Shown here: piece after piece, positions 27,052-37,060 of the stretch
How positions within the stretch are numbered: the stretch's first letter is position 1
Layout of the letters: every line of letters begins with the position of its first letter
Assembly: GCF_000003815.2 (NCBI RefSeq)
Contig: NC_049983.1
Coordinates: 10,793,482 to 10,857,481, forward strand
Length of the DNA stretch: 64,000 nt
From: Branchiostoma floridae
Taxonomy: Eukaryota > Chordata > Leptocardii > Amphioxiformes > Branchiostomatidae
Reading direction: 5' to 3'
The notes under the pieces: generated by a model
What the model was told of the DNA's origin: nothing
The model's database searches: none
What the model saw: the letters and a program-made list of their open reading frames with translations, nothing else
Translations under genes and position numbers: made by a program

Positions 27052-30000
27052 GTTAGGCTTTCTCTATCAACAACATAACAATCAAGATGGTGACAGACAT
27101 GTTTCATGTTTTGCAGATGCCACTTGAAAGTCATTGGAAATAGGAATAAGAATAGTGCAAGGTTGGACAAGTCCACTAGCCCTATTGTCCAGAGCAAGTG
27201 AAAGTGCTGTTCGGGCAAGTGCATGACCTATCCTACTTGCCCAATGGGCAAGTAAGATTTTTCCATTGATTGAGTGCAATTTTGATTGAGTTGTTACGTT
27301 TTTACGGTCTTGACATAAAGCAATGGTCAACAGAGAATTCCATTGCTGGAAGTGAAAACGCGTGTACTAATAACCGTGACATTTGAATCTTTGGCAAGTG
27401 AAAACTTGGTTCGTGCAAGTACATTTTTTATGTGCTTGCCCGATAGGACAAGTGAATTTTTGAAAACTTGTCCAACCCTGTAGTGTCAGCCACTTTGCAA
27501 ATTTTAAGAGCTTATCAAAAGTTCTGAAACAACCTGCTAGATGTCGTTCTTTATTCTTCAATTTGTGAGAAATTAGATAATTAGGTTAAAGTCCTAAATC
27601 CCACACTAGATGATGCATAGGGCAGCACCTATCTCTGTTTCAGTAGCCCTGGGCCACACAACTTTGTGCAATCACTACAGCAGGGAGCTAGTCCGCTCTT
27701 TCCTGAATGCTGAGTGCTAAGCAGAGAGAGCAGCATGTACCATTTTTAGATTTTTGTTATAACTCGGATAACTCGGCTGAGGATCGAACTCACGACCTAC
27801 CGAATATAAAGTGAACACTCTACCATAATGATTGCACTGGCAATTTGCGAGAAGTAACATGGAATACTTGTGAACTGGTGATACATTTGCAAATATGACA
27901 AATTGATCTTACTTTATAATATTTGCAGAGAAGAGTGAAGGTGAGGAAGTGGAGAAGGCACAGCAGGCAGTGGAGGTGGTTAGAGCAGCCAACAAAACTC
28001 TCACCCAAAAGGCAGGGTACCTCAACATAAGGAGGTGAGAGCACATCCTATACTACTAACACTACAGAGGCAAAGAGTAACTGTTGCACTTTTTAGTTGA
28101 AGCATTGTGTTTTTTTATTCCTCTGTATGTTTATTAAATTGAATGCAGAGTACTGGAGATATATTGAACAGCATTGTGTAAAATTGTTTTCCAGTCGCCA
28201 TGGACTAATGCACCAGTGGGACCGGATGTACTTCTTCACACAGGGAGGGAACCTCATGAGCCAGGCCAGGAACCAGGTAGGTTCATATGAAGTATTCCTA
28301 AGGCTTCTTTTGGCCTGCACATACGTTATGCCAGCATGGTAAGGGGATCAAATGTATCAGTTTTGTGTTATACAGGTTGTACTTAACATTAAAAACCGGT
28401 GTGTCAACAAAGAAACAAAAAAAGCATATCTCTAGCTGTATTCAGTCATGCTTGGCATACAATTCATGTATATGTGAGTACTATGTGACATATTTTCTGT
28501 GCAGTTTGCAGGCAGCCTAGTCATGGATCTGGACAACACAATAGTAGAGCCTACAGATGTGGATGACAGGAGGTTTGTCTTCCAGATCAAGTCTCCTGAG
28601 AAAAAAGGGTAAATACATTGTCATCTTTGTTCTATACTGCGTAGTGTTTGAACTCAACACTGATTGGGACTTTGCTTTTTTTATAAGTTTGTATGTGACA
28701 TATTTTGTGTAGTATCCGTAAGAGTTGTGTAAGAAATGGGTATCATGACTGTTTGTAAGAAGTCAATGTATTAATTCTAGAGATTCAGAAATGCATTCAT
28801 TCTTTTGACCATGTACCACATTTCCTTGTGTTAGACCCAAATATGTGCTTCAAGCTGACAGTGAAGCAGAGCAGGAGGAGGTAAGGTTATTAACCTTCAG
28901 GCTGCTGAGGTAGCACTTTTAAACCAAATTTGTCATGGTTATTGGGTTAGGCAATGTACACGTAAAATCGTTTTCATTCAACATACTTAAGAATAGGGAT
29001 GATAGGTGTTAAAATAATGCAAGCTTTTTGAGCTGTACTGTATATGTAATCATTATACAAGTAAAATGCAATCAAAATGTTTAACCTTTAAGTGTTTTTT
29101 TTTACAAGAGTCATTTAATTGGTAATATGCAGATGTTGAAACAGTTTGTTTCTTTCCTTCAGTGGGTTTCAACCCTACATAACATCTCACAGGGACTGTA
29201 CCTCAAGGACAACCCACAGGTAAACAACTTGTCTTAGCTACGTATATGTAAACACTTGTGGAAAGAAAGGTATGTGTATCTTAAGTGCTGAATAAAAGTA
29301 CATGTATATCATCAGGACATACTCTTCAGTAGAATGGTTAACTTATTTTCCAAGGCTAAGAGCAGCTGTAATTGCTGCTATGTATTCAGATACATAGTGG
29401 TCAGTACTGTATGTAAAATGGACTAAAATGCAAGGTACAAACAAATTTGTAACCACAAGACATTACATGTACTCTACAGTAAGTGCAGATCATAACTGGT
29501 ACTTTTAAGATCGTATGGTATATTCTAAACAGAGCCAATCCTTACACCTACATGTACATGTATCTAACACAGGAGGCCATGAAACAGATGCTGGGTGTTG
29601 ACAAGTCCATAGAAGTTGCTGAGGAGCAGGCCTTTACAGGCATGGGGGACCTGGCAGAGTCCAGGGCACAGGAGGAGGAGGCTAAGGTGGAGGCTGCAGC
29701 AGCCGCAGCAGCAGCCGCTTCAGCTGCAGCCGCTGCTTCAGCCGCAGCTGCAAAGACTGAAGCACCTGCAGTCAAGACAAAGGAGACTAAGGAAAAGAAG
29801 GGATTTGGGATCAATCTAATGTAAGAGTCTTTCCTTAATGATTTAACCCATCCCATTGTAGAGATACAGTTTCAATTGTATGTTTAAAAACCTGTTCAAG
29901 TGGCTATGTCTAAAAAAGGAACACATGGCTGATGGTGAACACTTCTTAAAAAATTATCCCTTTTTATGATTTTCCCACTGAAACAAACCTTAAGAATCCT

Positions 30001-33000
30001 ATGTATCTATAGTAAAAACTGTCCGCATAGGTCAGATTCAGTGGTCTTCTTGGTTTTGACCATAGTTTTTGTCTTATTCTATTTCTTAAAAATTTAATTC
30101 AACGTGAATTTGAATGTGAAAAGGGGCAAAACAGGTGTATTATCACCTTTACAAAGTGCCCTCACACATACAGTATCAGTACAAGTAAAACAAGAGTTCG
30201 TAGACCTCAGGCCTGCATGAAATGTATTGGGTGTCTAAAGACCTATTGTGTATTTTTTTCCTTTTCGTCCCTGGTTGCGTGGTTGGAAAAGTGAGATAAC
30301 CATGTTGGTTGTGCACCATGCAAAAGTGTGAAATTCCATTTTCGGAATGTGTGAGTTTGGGCATGGATGAACATTATTTATTTTGGATTTCTTAAGCAGT
30401 TAACCAACCACAGTACCTTAAAGTTATTGAGACGACTTTTCCTACCTTTTTTGGTCTCAGATGGCCCATGTAGTTATTCTGTCACATATGATACAAATGT
30501 ATATTCAGTCTGATATCTTCCTATTTTAATGTACTGACCTAATGCAGCTGCTAAATCTCCTTATTGCACCAATGATATTCATTAAAGATTTATTTCTGGA
30601 GTGTTATATGACTTGACACTCGACGGTTATTTGCATAATTTGACAAATTATATTTGTACAGTAGTTCCATAGACAATATGAATAGTGGTAGCCCCATCCA
30701 GCAGCATTAGGGTGGTATGATATTTTATTCAATCCGTCCAACTAAAACCTAAATCTCTTGAAGTACCTACCGTAAGCCAAATTTTACATCAGAATTTACT
30801 ATTCAAAATGTCCTTGTCAATCCCATTCATAGATGGCAAGCTGCTGGCAACATTAAAAAGTTCAGAAAGCTGTTGTAGTCAGAGTGAACACCCAGCAAAT
30901 ATTCCCCCAAATCAATGAGCAGTTGGTTAGAGGGGGAAACAATTTCATCATATTTTGCAGTGACAAAATGCAACAAAAGATACCAAATTTAAAACAGAAC
31001 AAAGCCTCTACCACTTAACCCTGCCCGTACTATAGATTAAGCAGGCCCAAAAATCAAGCGAATATGACTAGCCCCAAACTACAAATTACCTGCATACAAT
31101 ACGAAAATGGCATCCCCAAAGAAACAACAAGAAACACAGGAAAAATCATGCACATAACTTTGTCTTACACTCAAGCTCTATACATTTCTCCTTCACTTTA
31201 GAAAGTTGTATCTTCTGCTGATTGCCAAACAGGGTAAAGGAACTTGTACCAGAACAAAACACTGTTGATACAAAGTAACCTGATACATTGAAGGTGGCCC
31301 AGACCAGATGATGGTTCTACACCCAACTGTAATCTGTTCTCACAACCAAGCAGATATTGGGGGGATGCCCCAACCACACAAAAACAGGGTCAACCTACAG
31401 TATCAAGTTCAAGCACTAGGAGGCCCAAAATCAAATCTGTCCACCAGGACACTAGCACCAATTCATGTACCAAATAACAACACAATGGCACCTTGCGTTC
31501 CGGAGATACAGCGCACGCCCCGTGCCCGCACAAAAGGTAACCTGGAATGTCAAGTTCAATCACCAAGGGCGCCAAAATTAAAATTGAGAATTATTCAGCC
31601 ACCGCCAACACATGTGCCAAATATCATCGCACCCGCACCAACCGTTCAGAAGATATAACTCCGGAAATACCCCTCCCGGACACAAAATTCGACCTGCCGT
31701 GTCAAGTTCAAACGCGACTAGGCCCAAAGTCATTCCTAGGCAACAGGCAACAACTCCCCACCCATGCACCAAAAAGCGTCACTATGGCGCGTATCGTTCC
31801 GGGCACACAGCGCCAAAAGTGCCCCAAAAACACAAAAAATGCCATCTTCAATGTCAAGGTCAAGCACCAGGAGGCCCAAAATCACACCTGAGTGTCAGGC
31901 TACCACCCCCAACCCACGTACCAAAAATCGTCGTGCTCGCACCATCCGTTCTCGAGATACGGCGTCCTACATCCCCAGCTACAAAAAATTCCCACGCCCG
32001 TGAAAACCATACCTGCATACATGCAGGTAATCAAGAGTTTCTGCCTTGCACATAATGGTCCAGCTACTTCATTTGCTCTGAGCCAAGATATTTACACTCT
32101 ACTCCACCAACAGGGGCAGATCCAGGAAAACCAGTGGGAGCAGTAGCAGCAGTAGTGGGGGTGGTGGGGGAGGGGGAGGGAGTGGTGGTGGGGGGAAGGA
32201 TCCATCCTCTGGACCTACCCCCTCCCCTCTGGACATGATTGCAGCCACTCCTATACAGTTTGAGATCATCCCCATGGGGGAAGAACACCAGGATGATCGG
32301 CCAAAAGATGGACCTCCAAGGTGCTGTATCAAGTGTTGTTCAGGAGTATTTGTTGTTGTCTTGTTTTCTTTCTGTTTGACCTTGGTGCATACATCATGAA
32401 TTGAATCTACTATGATATCATTCAGTACGTATGTATATTTATGTGGCATGAAGAAATTTTGTATTTTTGTCTAGATATAGCAGTAGTTCAGTCTGTTAAA
32501 TGCTTTCAAATTGGCAAAGAAATTATATAGAATTGTAGCCAAGGTAATCTTCATTGAGAGCTGCATTTTCATCCCCCTATTGCCAAATCAATTATCAGGC
32601 AGTTGTATTTGTCTATATATAGATTCTGGTGTAGATGCAAATCTGACAAAAAGTGTCTGTATGAAATACCCAAATACCCTGCTGAAATGCATGTTGTCAA
32701 ATTTGAAATTCCACTATCATACTCACTCACTGCACCTTTACAAATGCAAGAATGCAAGGTGGTATCCTGAAAATAGACTGTTGAATTTCTCTTTTATATT
32801 CAGTATATTCCCTCTCATATATGTACACAATGTTACATCTTTATACAGTGTCCTTGTTTCTGTTTGTGGAGTATCACTTTGGTGTCTTCTAAGTTCCATG
32901 CAAAATGTTGCCATAGAAAAAATCTTGCCAATTGTGACTAATGGTGTTATCTTCTGTGATGTACCTTCTGCTTTACATGGGGACACTATACTTTCCTATT

Positions 33001-36000
33001 GCCGGTGTTCAATGGCTGGTTCTGTCCACTTTCTCTCCTGTATTGTGTTCACGGTATGTGGCCTGATCTTCCTTATTTTAACACGGTGTGACCCTGAACT
33101 TGCCTGTCTCTCTAATGTGATGTTGAGACTGACTGCTGTGTGCTAACAAACATGTTGTTCTGTGTCATTCAGGAAGCCTGCTTCTTTCCTACTGTAGTTT
33201 CTTCAGAGTTTGGAAATTAACATTTTGACTTAGATGCTCATGATTAACTTTGTGATAGAGAGATGTTTAGGATAAAGACTGAAATTAGATATGTGATGCA
33301 TGCTTCGTTCATTATATGGGTGAAATTCTGGAAACCGTTAGTATTAGAAATGCTTGTTGTAGATTACAGACTTTATTTTCTAGTGAGAAAAAGTAGAGAC
33401 TGTAAACCTGAGGTTGTAATCCTGTATCTAAACTAGGTATTGATCATACTGGAGCATAATCTTAAAGTAATGTCATGGAACAGCACTGCTAGTCGCAACA
33501 GCCTTTGTACTAGTCTCTCACAATGCATTGTGTACTTTGTGCCAGTTTCCCTGTTGCTGCTTTCAGGTGTCGTATCAACAAACAATGAACCCTTTCTGAT
33601 TGATTCCTCTCTAATTCTCCCTCCCCCTGTAGGCATGTCACGCCCTTTGTCAGATTTGCCTCTGTGCCGTCGGGTGAGTAGTATCCCTCCACCTAGTGTG
33701 CATGTGTGTCTTCCTCCTGCTTCAATGATTGTTTCTGTTTAATTGGTGTCATTTGCAGGAGGTTCAACCCGTTTGACCAGTCCTCGTCTGAATTATATAC
33801 TGACCTTGGTGAGTGGGACGGTTGTGTTTCATGTCCGTGTTTTCATGTATGGAGCGACTGTATAGGAATCACATGTCCAGTGGACAGCTTCAAAAAGGGC
33901 CATTCAGTTCAACATAACCTTTAGTATGCTAGTGAAAACTCCATGTACACTGTACTATGCTGGGTCATGTGTAATCTAGCATGCTAGAGGATATGTTTAT
34001 AACTTACGTTTTTTAACAATTGCCTGAAGTCTACTATGGATTACATTTTTCGTGTCAATTTAATTTTCGTACAACCATTTTTTTTTTTATATTGGAGCAT
34101 AATCAAAGGCCATTCTCATATTAAGACCACTCTGTTGCTCATGAAAATCAAAGATGTAACAAATCTAAGATGCAAAGTGTAGGTCTGTACCCTCTATTTG
34201 GGTGAATTTTAGAACTGTTAATCAGACCCAGTTTCTTTGCTAGACATCCACTTGTCATATCCATCTTGTTAACATGCATGTCTCATACTTACATTCTTTT
34301 CCATTTCCTAACATAGGTAAGAAGGATGGAGTGGTTAATGATATCACTGATATGTTGGCACACTGTATCTGGTTTATGAAGTCTGTTGATGCTAACACCA
34401 GTACCCCTCTCATCTATGTTATAGTGCTAACACAGTAAGTTTGACAAATTTCTGTGTTCCAGGACCTGCTTTCACTAGGACATTTGCAGCAAGATTTTTG
34501 GGATCCATGGAAGTCGGTGCAGACAGAGGTACAAAATATTATTAAAAATATATTGCAAAATAATATTGCAAATGTGCATAATTTCAAAAGAAGTTCAGAA
34601 TTTTCTGCTTTATGTCTTAAGATTACTAAACCAACTGTATAACAGCTTTGTTTGAAATTTACCTCGGTCCTTTACATCATCTAGAATTATGATCTATTTT
34701 ATTTGAAGCCAACTGTGTCAGTAGAAGCATTGTGAAGACAATTCAGCACTAAGGACAGGAATGGTAGTACACACTGTTGCACTTGCAGATATGTATTAGG
34801 ATAGGTTTGTTGATGGATTTCATTCACATGGAAGAATTTAAAGATTGGAAATAGATAATTTCATACTTGAAGGCATTTCAGCACCAAGGAGATGTCTGAG
34901 ATGTAAAAGTTGAAATATCATTATTCACTTCTCTCAGGATGAAAGTTCAACACAACAGTTTCATTGACAACTGTCTAATTTGTACCCTCCAGGTTCTGAG
35001 CTGATATTTGCTGCCATGCGTCAGATCATGGCAGCTCGTGCCATACACAGTATCTTCAGAACACAGGAGCTGCAAATCATCATCAATAATGACTCACTCA
35101 GGTTGGTGCACTTATGATCATCTGTCACTGAATCCATTTAACCTGTGTCAAAAGACAATTTGTGCATATTTTCCTCAGATTAGAATAGTCATTGCCTACA
35201 TGGAGGGTATTTATTTTTGTGAACATATTTTATTTTAGATATATATGTATTATTATAATTTTTCTGGCTGTCTGTTACTGCTTCAATGGATTTCATCTGA
35301 GTTGAATGACTTCTGCTTGTTATTTCCAGATTGGTGGAGCAGGCCAACAATGTAGTGATGATGGAGGTAATGATAGCTTGTACATGCAGCTCAATTGTAG
35401 TAAAATTCCTCACAGCATTTAGAGTTTATGTTGCAGCCTGCACAATATATCTAGATCTTGTAGATAACATATATTAGTGTTGAAGTTTGGGTATTTTAGC
35501 AACTAGGCACAAATGCCATAATTATAAATAGATACTACAGCAGAACCTCTAAATACACACAACTTACCATATAGTGTCTGTTTGATATGTGGAATGATTC
35601 ATCTTGATTATTTTTCAGTTTGGTCTGGAAAACATTTCTATGTGTGCAGCACACAAAGAGAATACAAGGTGAGGCCCCAATATTATCCCTAACTTCCTTA
35701 TGATCAGCTATGCAATCTTTACTTGAAATCTTGTCATGAGGCTTTTCCTGCATTATTTGTTTTGATAGTAAAAACACTGGGTTTCGTTGGCAGATGGTTA
35801 CAGAATGTTGAATTTCTGTAATATGCCATGTTTGAGCTGAATTTAAGTGTACACCCCTGGAATAAAAATAATTGGTGTATTTACATGTGACACATACAGT
35901 ATTCAACAGATCATCAACTTGGCAATATGAACATTTTCACCTTGTACATACCATGGGTTAACTACTATATAATACATGCATTGTGCCATTATTTACCACT

Positions 36001-37060
36001 TCTCCAGACTATTTGGGTTCATTGCAAGAGGCCCTAAAGTGGAAGGTGAAAGGTCAAAGTACACCTGCCATGTATTTGAAGCAAATTCCCCAGGAACAGA
36101 GGTGAGAGACCATACCTTTTTTTTAAACAGGCTGTCTTGAAAGTGCATGATTTTATGTACCTTTTTGCACCTGATAATACAACATTGAAGCATTGTTTCA
36201 AAATGTCAATATAACAATATTTCTACTTGTACATATTTCACTACCCTAGATCTGCCAGGCAGTGGCTGATGCTACACAGAATGTACTGAAACAAAAGCAG
36301 GTATCTTACCATTGCTGTGATACTTGCTACCTATTCCTTACCACTTTTGTCAATTTTGTTTTCAATTCTTGTACACTGCATGGAACTTATGCTGGTGATC
36401 TTTCATGGTTTGTAGTACGTAGAATCTGCTGGTTTGCTATTATAGTATGTTCCTAAATGAAAGAGCACTGTAGAGTATACCAATTCTAAGAGCTTGACAA
36501 TCATGGTTGGAAAGTGGCTTGCTGCACCTTGTGGGAACTACATGTAGATGCATGGTGTAGTGCACAGGCATCTATTTAGTAGCCATTCCCTATTCTATAG
36601 GAGGAAGACTCTGCTGAAAAGCAAAAGGAAATAGAAAATGTAAGTGTTGTGCTGCTTTATTATTTTTCTTTTATTAGTGGCTGCATGTGGCAGTAATAGT
36701 TTGTAGAACTCTTTTCATAGGGGCTGCACCAGAGTAAAGGTTGGCTTGCTACAGTTTTAACTCTTGTTATATCTAAAAAAAATGTTAGATTTGTTTTTTA
36801 CCCTCACGATCTTCAGTGCCGTTCTTAACAACTTTGTCTCCTTTCTCTGTTTACCAAGTGATAGCATAAAACTGTTTTAAAACTGTTAATTAAAGACTAA
36901 TATGATGACCTTAAGTGCATCATTTCATCGTTTTTTCTTCATCCAGAGCATCCTGGAAAACATGATGGCCACCTCTGCAACCCCACCCTCCTCTCCCTCG
37001 AGTAGTTCCTCCCAGTTGACCAATGGTACCGGTACCACCTCCACCAGCAGTCTCATGTAG
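7099..37060 (+). CDS. APPL1/2-like: APPL-family endosomal adaptor (BAR-PH-PTB), 27 coding exons
   Basis: The start is ATG at 7099 and the stop TAG at 37058-37060. All 27 exons join with GT-AG introns and consistent phase to 2310 nt, that is 769 residues; vertebrate APPL1 has about 709. Domain order is BAR (about 1-285), PH (about 310-412), a low-complexity linker (416-583) and PTB (about 587-720), with a Ser/Thr-rich tail. Exon 1 encodes MPGVDKLLLEEALEDAPQ, nearly the first 18 residues of vertebrate APPL1, and the exon break is at the same place. APPL proteins bind Rab5 and phosphoinositides on early endosomes and couple receptors such as DCC, adiponectin and TrkA receptors to signalling. A single gene here probably represents the state before vertebrate APPL1/APPL2 duplicated. 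Exon coordinates are given under the domain entries. Confidence 0.95.
8340..8630 (-). repeat. Inverted copy of the sequence at about 17553-17800
   Basis: The reverse complement of 8586-8625 (atatcttgtcgtatgcagtg) matches 17560 onward (atatcttgtggtatgcagtg). The reverse complement of 8345-8480 matches 17621-17790, including cagatttNggac, aaaacagatat, ttcaatttgat and a run of ttcttattctt. Divergence is moderate. It may be a dispersed non-autonomous element. Confidence 0.7.
8485..8584. other. Assembly gap, 100 N
   Basis: Exactly 100 unknown bases, the usual placeholder for a gap of unknown size. The flanks match, in inverted orientation, a continuous stretch at about 17553-17650, where only about 32 bases separate the corresponding points. 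Confidence 0.95.
8838..8945 (-). repeat. Exon-like repeated module, copy 1 (truncated)
   Basis: On the minus strand a T-rich tract and ggcag are followed by aaacgaggtcagggc, then gatgatcatgaag, gggacga and gagatgaagcgat. The same order is found in three other places in this intron. This copy stops after about 100 bases. Confidence 0.7.
9808..9843. repeat. GC-rich inverted repeat (hairpin)
   Basis: gtgcccccaga pairs perfectly with tctgggggcac, and an inner agaccc / gggtct pair flanks gcgcc. It is an isolated GC-rich stem in AT-rich DNA. It may be part of a transposable element. Confidence 0.75.
10128..12545. repeat. AT-rich minisatellite, about 33-bp and 39-bp unit variants with higher-order structure
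   Basis: The basic unit is a 33-mer, acttggtttcgacttatt followed by tttaaaaatcttttt. It alternates with a longer form in which tgg is replaced by ataaaaaaac (about 39-40 bp). Point variants recur in the same order: the blocks starting near 11041 and 11881 (ttagaaatctttttacttgg, then the gttccgatttatttt variant) repeat with a spacing of about 840 bp. The block with acttactaattgg occurs at 10361 and 11279. The array is interrupted by the 559-N gap. Confidence 0.95.
10480..11038. other. Assembly gap, 559 N, inside the minisatellite
   Basis: 559 unknown bases flanked on both sides by the same 33-40-bp tandem repeat. The gap is best explained by failure to resolve the array. Confidence 0.95.
13790..14045 (+). 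repeat. Exon-like repeated module, copy 2
   Basis: A T-rich tract and cagcag are followed by acacgaggttggggc, aaaaccaggtgcaggatgat, gggacgacgaggagcgg and so on, ending aagcatgaag before gtgggtttcaccc, which resembles a splice donor. The full length of about 200 bases is shared with copy 4. An open frame of 109 codons (13677-14006) runs through it; its reading is not kept in the other copies. Confidence 0.7.
15847..16000 (+). repeat. Exon-like repeated module, copy 3, inverted relative to copy 4
   Basis: ttttttcttgtcag precedes attggcagacgtgaggtcag, aaaccaggagtaggatgatc, atgaaaaaagggacgac, gagatgaagcgacagg and ggccgaggaactggtc. The last 100 bases are nearly identical to the reverse complement of 16310-16410. 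Confidence 0.8.
16190..16445 (-). repeat. Exon-like repeated module, copy 4
   Basis: Read on the minus strand it begins ggcagacgtgaggtcagggc, contains gaccaggcgt-type sequence in common with copy 3 (cacgcctggccgaggaac) and ends atatgaaggtgggtttcacc, as copy 2 does. Copies 3 and 4 form an inverted repeat with a spacer of about 190-300 bases. Confidence 0.8.
16798..17040 (+). repeat. Direct repeat, copy A
   Basis: Starts gatcttagaaaagttccttt and ends in a TA dinucleotide run and gttttaaaaatgggatata. It also carries an internal duplication: agattatcaaattgttagct occurs twice about 70 bases apart. Confidence 0.85.
17311..17560 (+). repeat. Direct repeat, copy B
   Basis: Nearly identical to 16798-17040, 513 bases downstream, with a short deletion/substitution near 17466 (gccactagatactag). 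It ends in the same TA run and gttttaaaaatgggatata. Between the copies, 17205-17310 is a block (cccatacacgggacctccat) that looks like a dispersed repeat fragment. Confidence 0.85.
17553..17800 (+). repeat. Second copy of the 8340-8630 element, opposite orientation
   Basis: See the partner at 8340-8630. This copy is continuous across the position where the partner has its 100-N gap. Confidence 0.7.
19430..20460 (+). repeat. Tandem array, 132-bp and about 163-bp units, six to seven copies
   Basis: The marker gtgcggctgtcgtc starts near 19496, 19660, 19792, 19924, 20087 and 20250, with a degenerate copy near 20400. The 132-bp units are 44 codons long, so one plus-strand frame stays open (19613-20017) and repeats LLFCCPCLKQTNHLL. 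The longer units add acacatcaaaatcgcatata. I consider the open frame a by-product of the period, not a gene. Confidence 0.9.
20540..20652 (+). repeat. Short direct repeats (16 bp and about 22 bp)
   Basis: tcccagcatgcctcac occurs three times in a row, followed by two copies of caacatggcggcgcccta. Earlier variants (ccccagcatgcc) lie just upstream. Confidence 0.8.
21034..21305 (+). repeat. CA-rich microsatellite with ACACAGACAAT variants
   Basis: A pure (CA) run at 21034-21057 is followed by an imperfect array of acacacagacaatacacag units. The long open frames here in several phases are artefacts of the repeat. Confidence 0.95.
27158..27480. mobile_element. MITE-like element, copy 1 (APPL intron 11)
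   Basis: The element is 323 bp with terminal inverted repeats: caaggttggacaagt at the left (one mismatch to CAGGGTTGGACAAGT) and acttgtccaaccctg at the right. It is flanked by a 5-bp direct duplication, tagtg, at 27153-27157 and 27481-27485. No coding capacity. Subterminal motifs such as gggcaagtg recur in both orientations. Confidence 0.85.
27600..27835 (-). mobile_element. tRNA-derived SINE-like element (APPL intron 11)
   Basis: On the minus strand a tRNA-like head has the A-box-like tggtagagtg (27825-27816) and a B box gagttcgatcctc (about 27791-27779), with tRNA-like spacing. It is followed by an unrelated body (ctgctctctctgcttagc and so on). The tRNA part does not fold cleanly enough for a functional gene. 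Outer limits are approximate. Confidence 0.6.
27929..29219 (+). CDS. APPL1/2-like: APPL exons 12-16, PH domain
   Basis: Coding exons: 27929-28034, 28195-28276, 28505-28608, 28835-28880 and 29163-29219 (residues 284-415). The PH fold starts at QKAGYLNIRSSR, continues through HQWDRMYFFTQGGNLMSQAR and RRFVFQIKSPEKKG, and ends in the conserved helix around EEWVSTLHNISQGLYL with its invariant Trp. In the family this PH packs directly on the BAR dimer and binds phosphoinositides. Phases 2, 0, 2, 0 and 0 are consistent throughout. Confidence 0.93.
29573..33808 (+). CDS. APPL1/2-like: APPL exons 17-19, PH-PTB linker with Ala and Ser/Gly tracts
   Basis: Coding exons: 29573-29820, 32114-32320 and 33759-33808 (residues 416-583). 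Exon 17 encodes an acidic stretch and then a 20-residue Ala/Ser tract (residues 456-475), followed by a Lys/Glu-rich run. Exon 18 opens with a Ser run and Gly run (about 505-525) before the recognisable family motif TPIQFEIIPMGEEHQDD. Exon 19 encodes RRFNPFDQSSSELYTDL, which matches the family's NPF-containing region. The homopolymer tracts are longer than I expect for vertebrate APPL and account for much of the extra length. The Ala codons are mixed GCN, so the tract is not a pure triplet repeat. Confidence 0.88.
30191..32060. repeat. Unclassified interspersed repeat, copy 1 (APPL intron 17)
   Basis: From caagagttcgtagacctcag to about 31392 this matches 62651-64000 almost base for base with small indels, including gtagacctcaggcctgcat, ttcattaaagatttatttct and gatgatggttctacacccaa. 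It then runs on into the 150-bp tandem units. I see no open frame shared by both copies. It could be a non-autonomous DNA transposon or part of a larger element. Confidence 0.8.
31402..32000. repeat. About 150-bp tandem units inside the interspersed repeat
   Basis: Four diverged units start near 31402, 31547, 31699 and 31848. Each begins with a tcaagttcaagcaccaggag-like block, then gcccaaaatca, a catgtacca-like block and a ccgttc.gagatac-like block. They are GC-richer than the surrounding intron. Confidence 0.8.
34463..37060 (+). CDS. APPL1/2-like: APPL exons 20-27, PTB domain and C-terminal tail
   Basis: Coding exons: 34463-34528, 34993-35101, 35330-35366, 35619-35668, 36008-36101, 36250-36300, 36601-36639 and 36947-37060 (residues 584-769). 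PTB landmarks are AARFLGSMEVGADRG, MRQIMAARAIHSIFR, the MCAAHKENTRLFGFIARG strands, YTCHVFEANSPGTEICQAV and the final helix ADATQNVLKQKQ. PTB domains bind NPxY-type or related peptides in receptor tails. The tail is Ser/Thr/Pro-rich and ends SSLM at TAG. A GTAGGT donor overlaps the stop, so an alternative C-terminus is possible. All phases agree. Confidence 0.92.

Noticed and set aside
27779..27825. Functional tRNA gene
   Set aside because: A- and B-box-like motifs are present but the acceptor stem does not pair and the head is fused to a SINE-like body.
33633..33673. 41-base candidate exon between APPL exons 18 and 19
   Set aside because: It has AG and GTGAGT borders, but its inclusion shifts the frame of exon 19, which matches the family without it.
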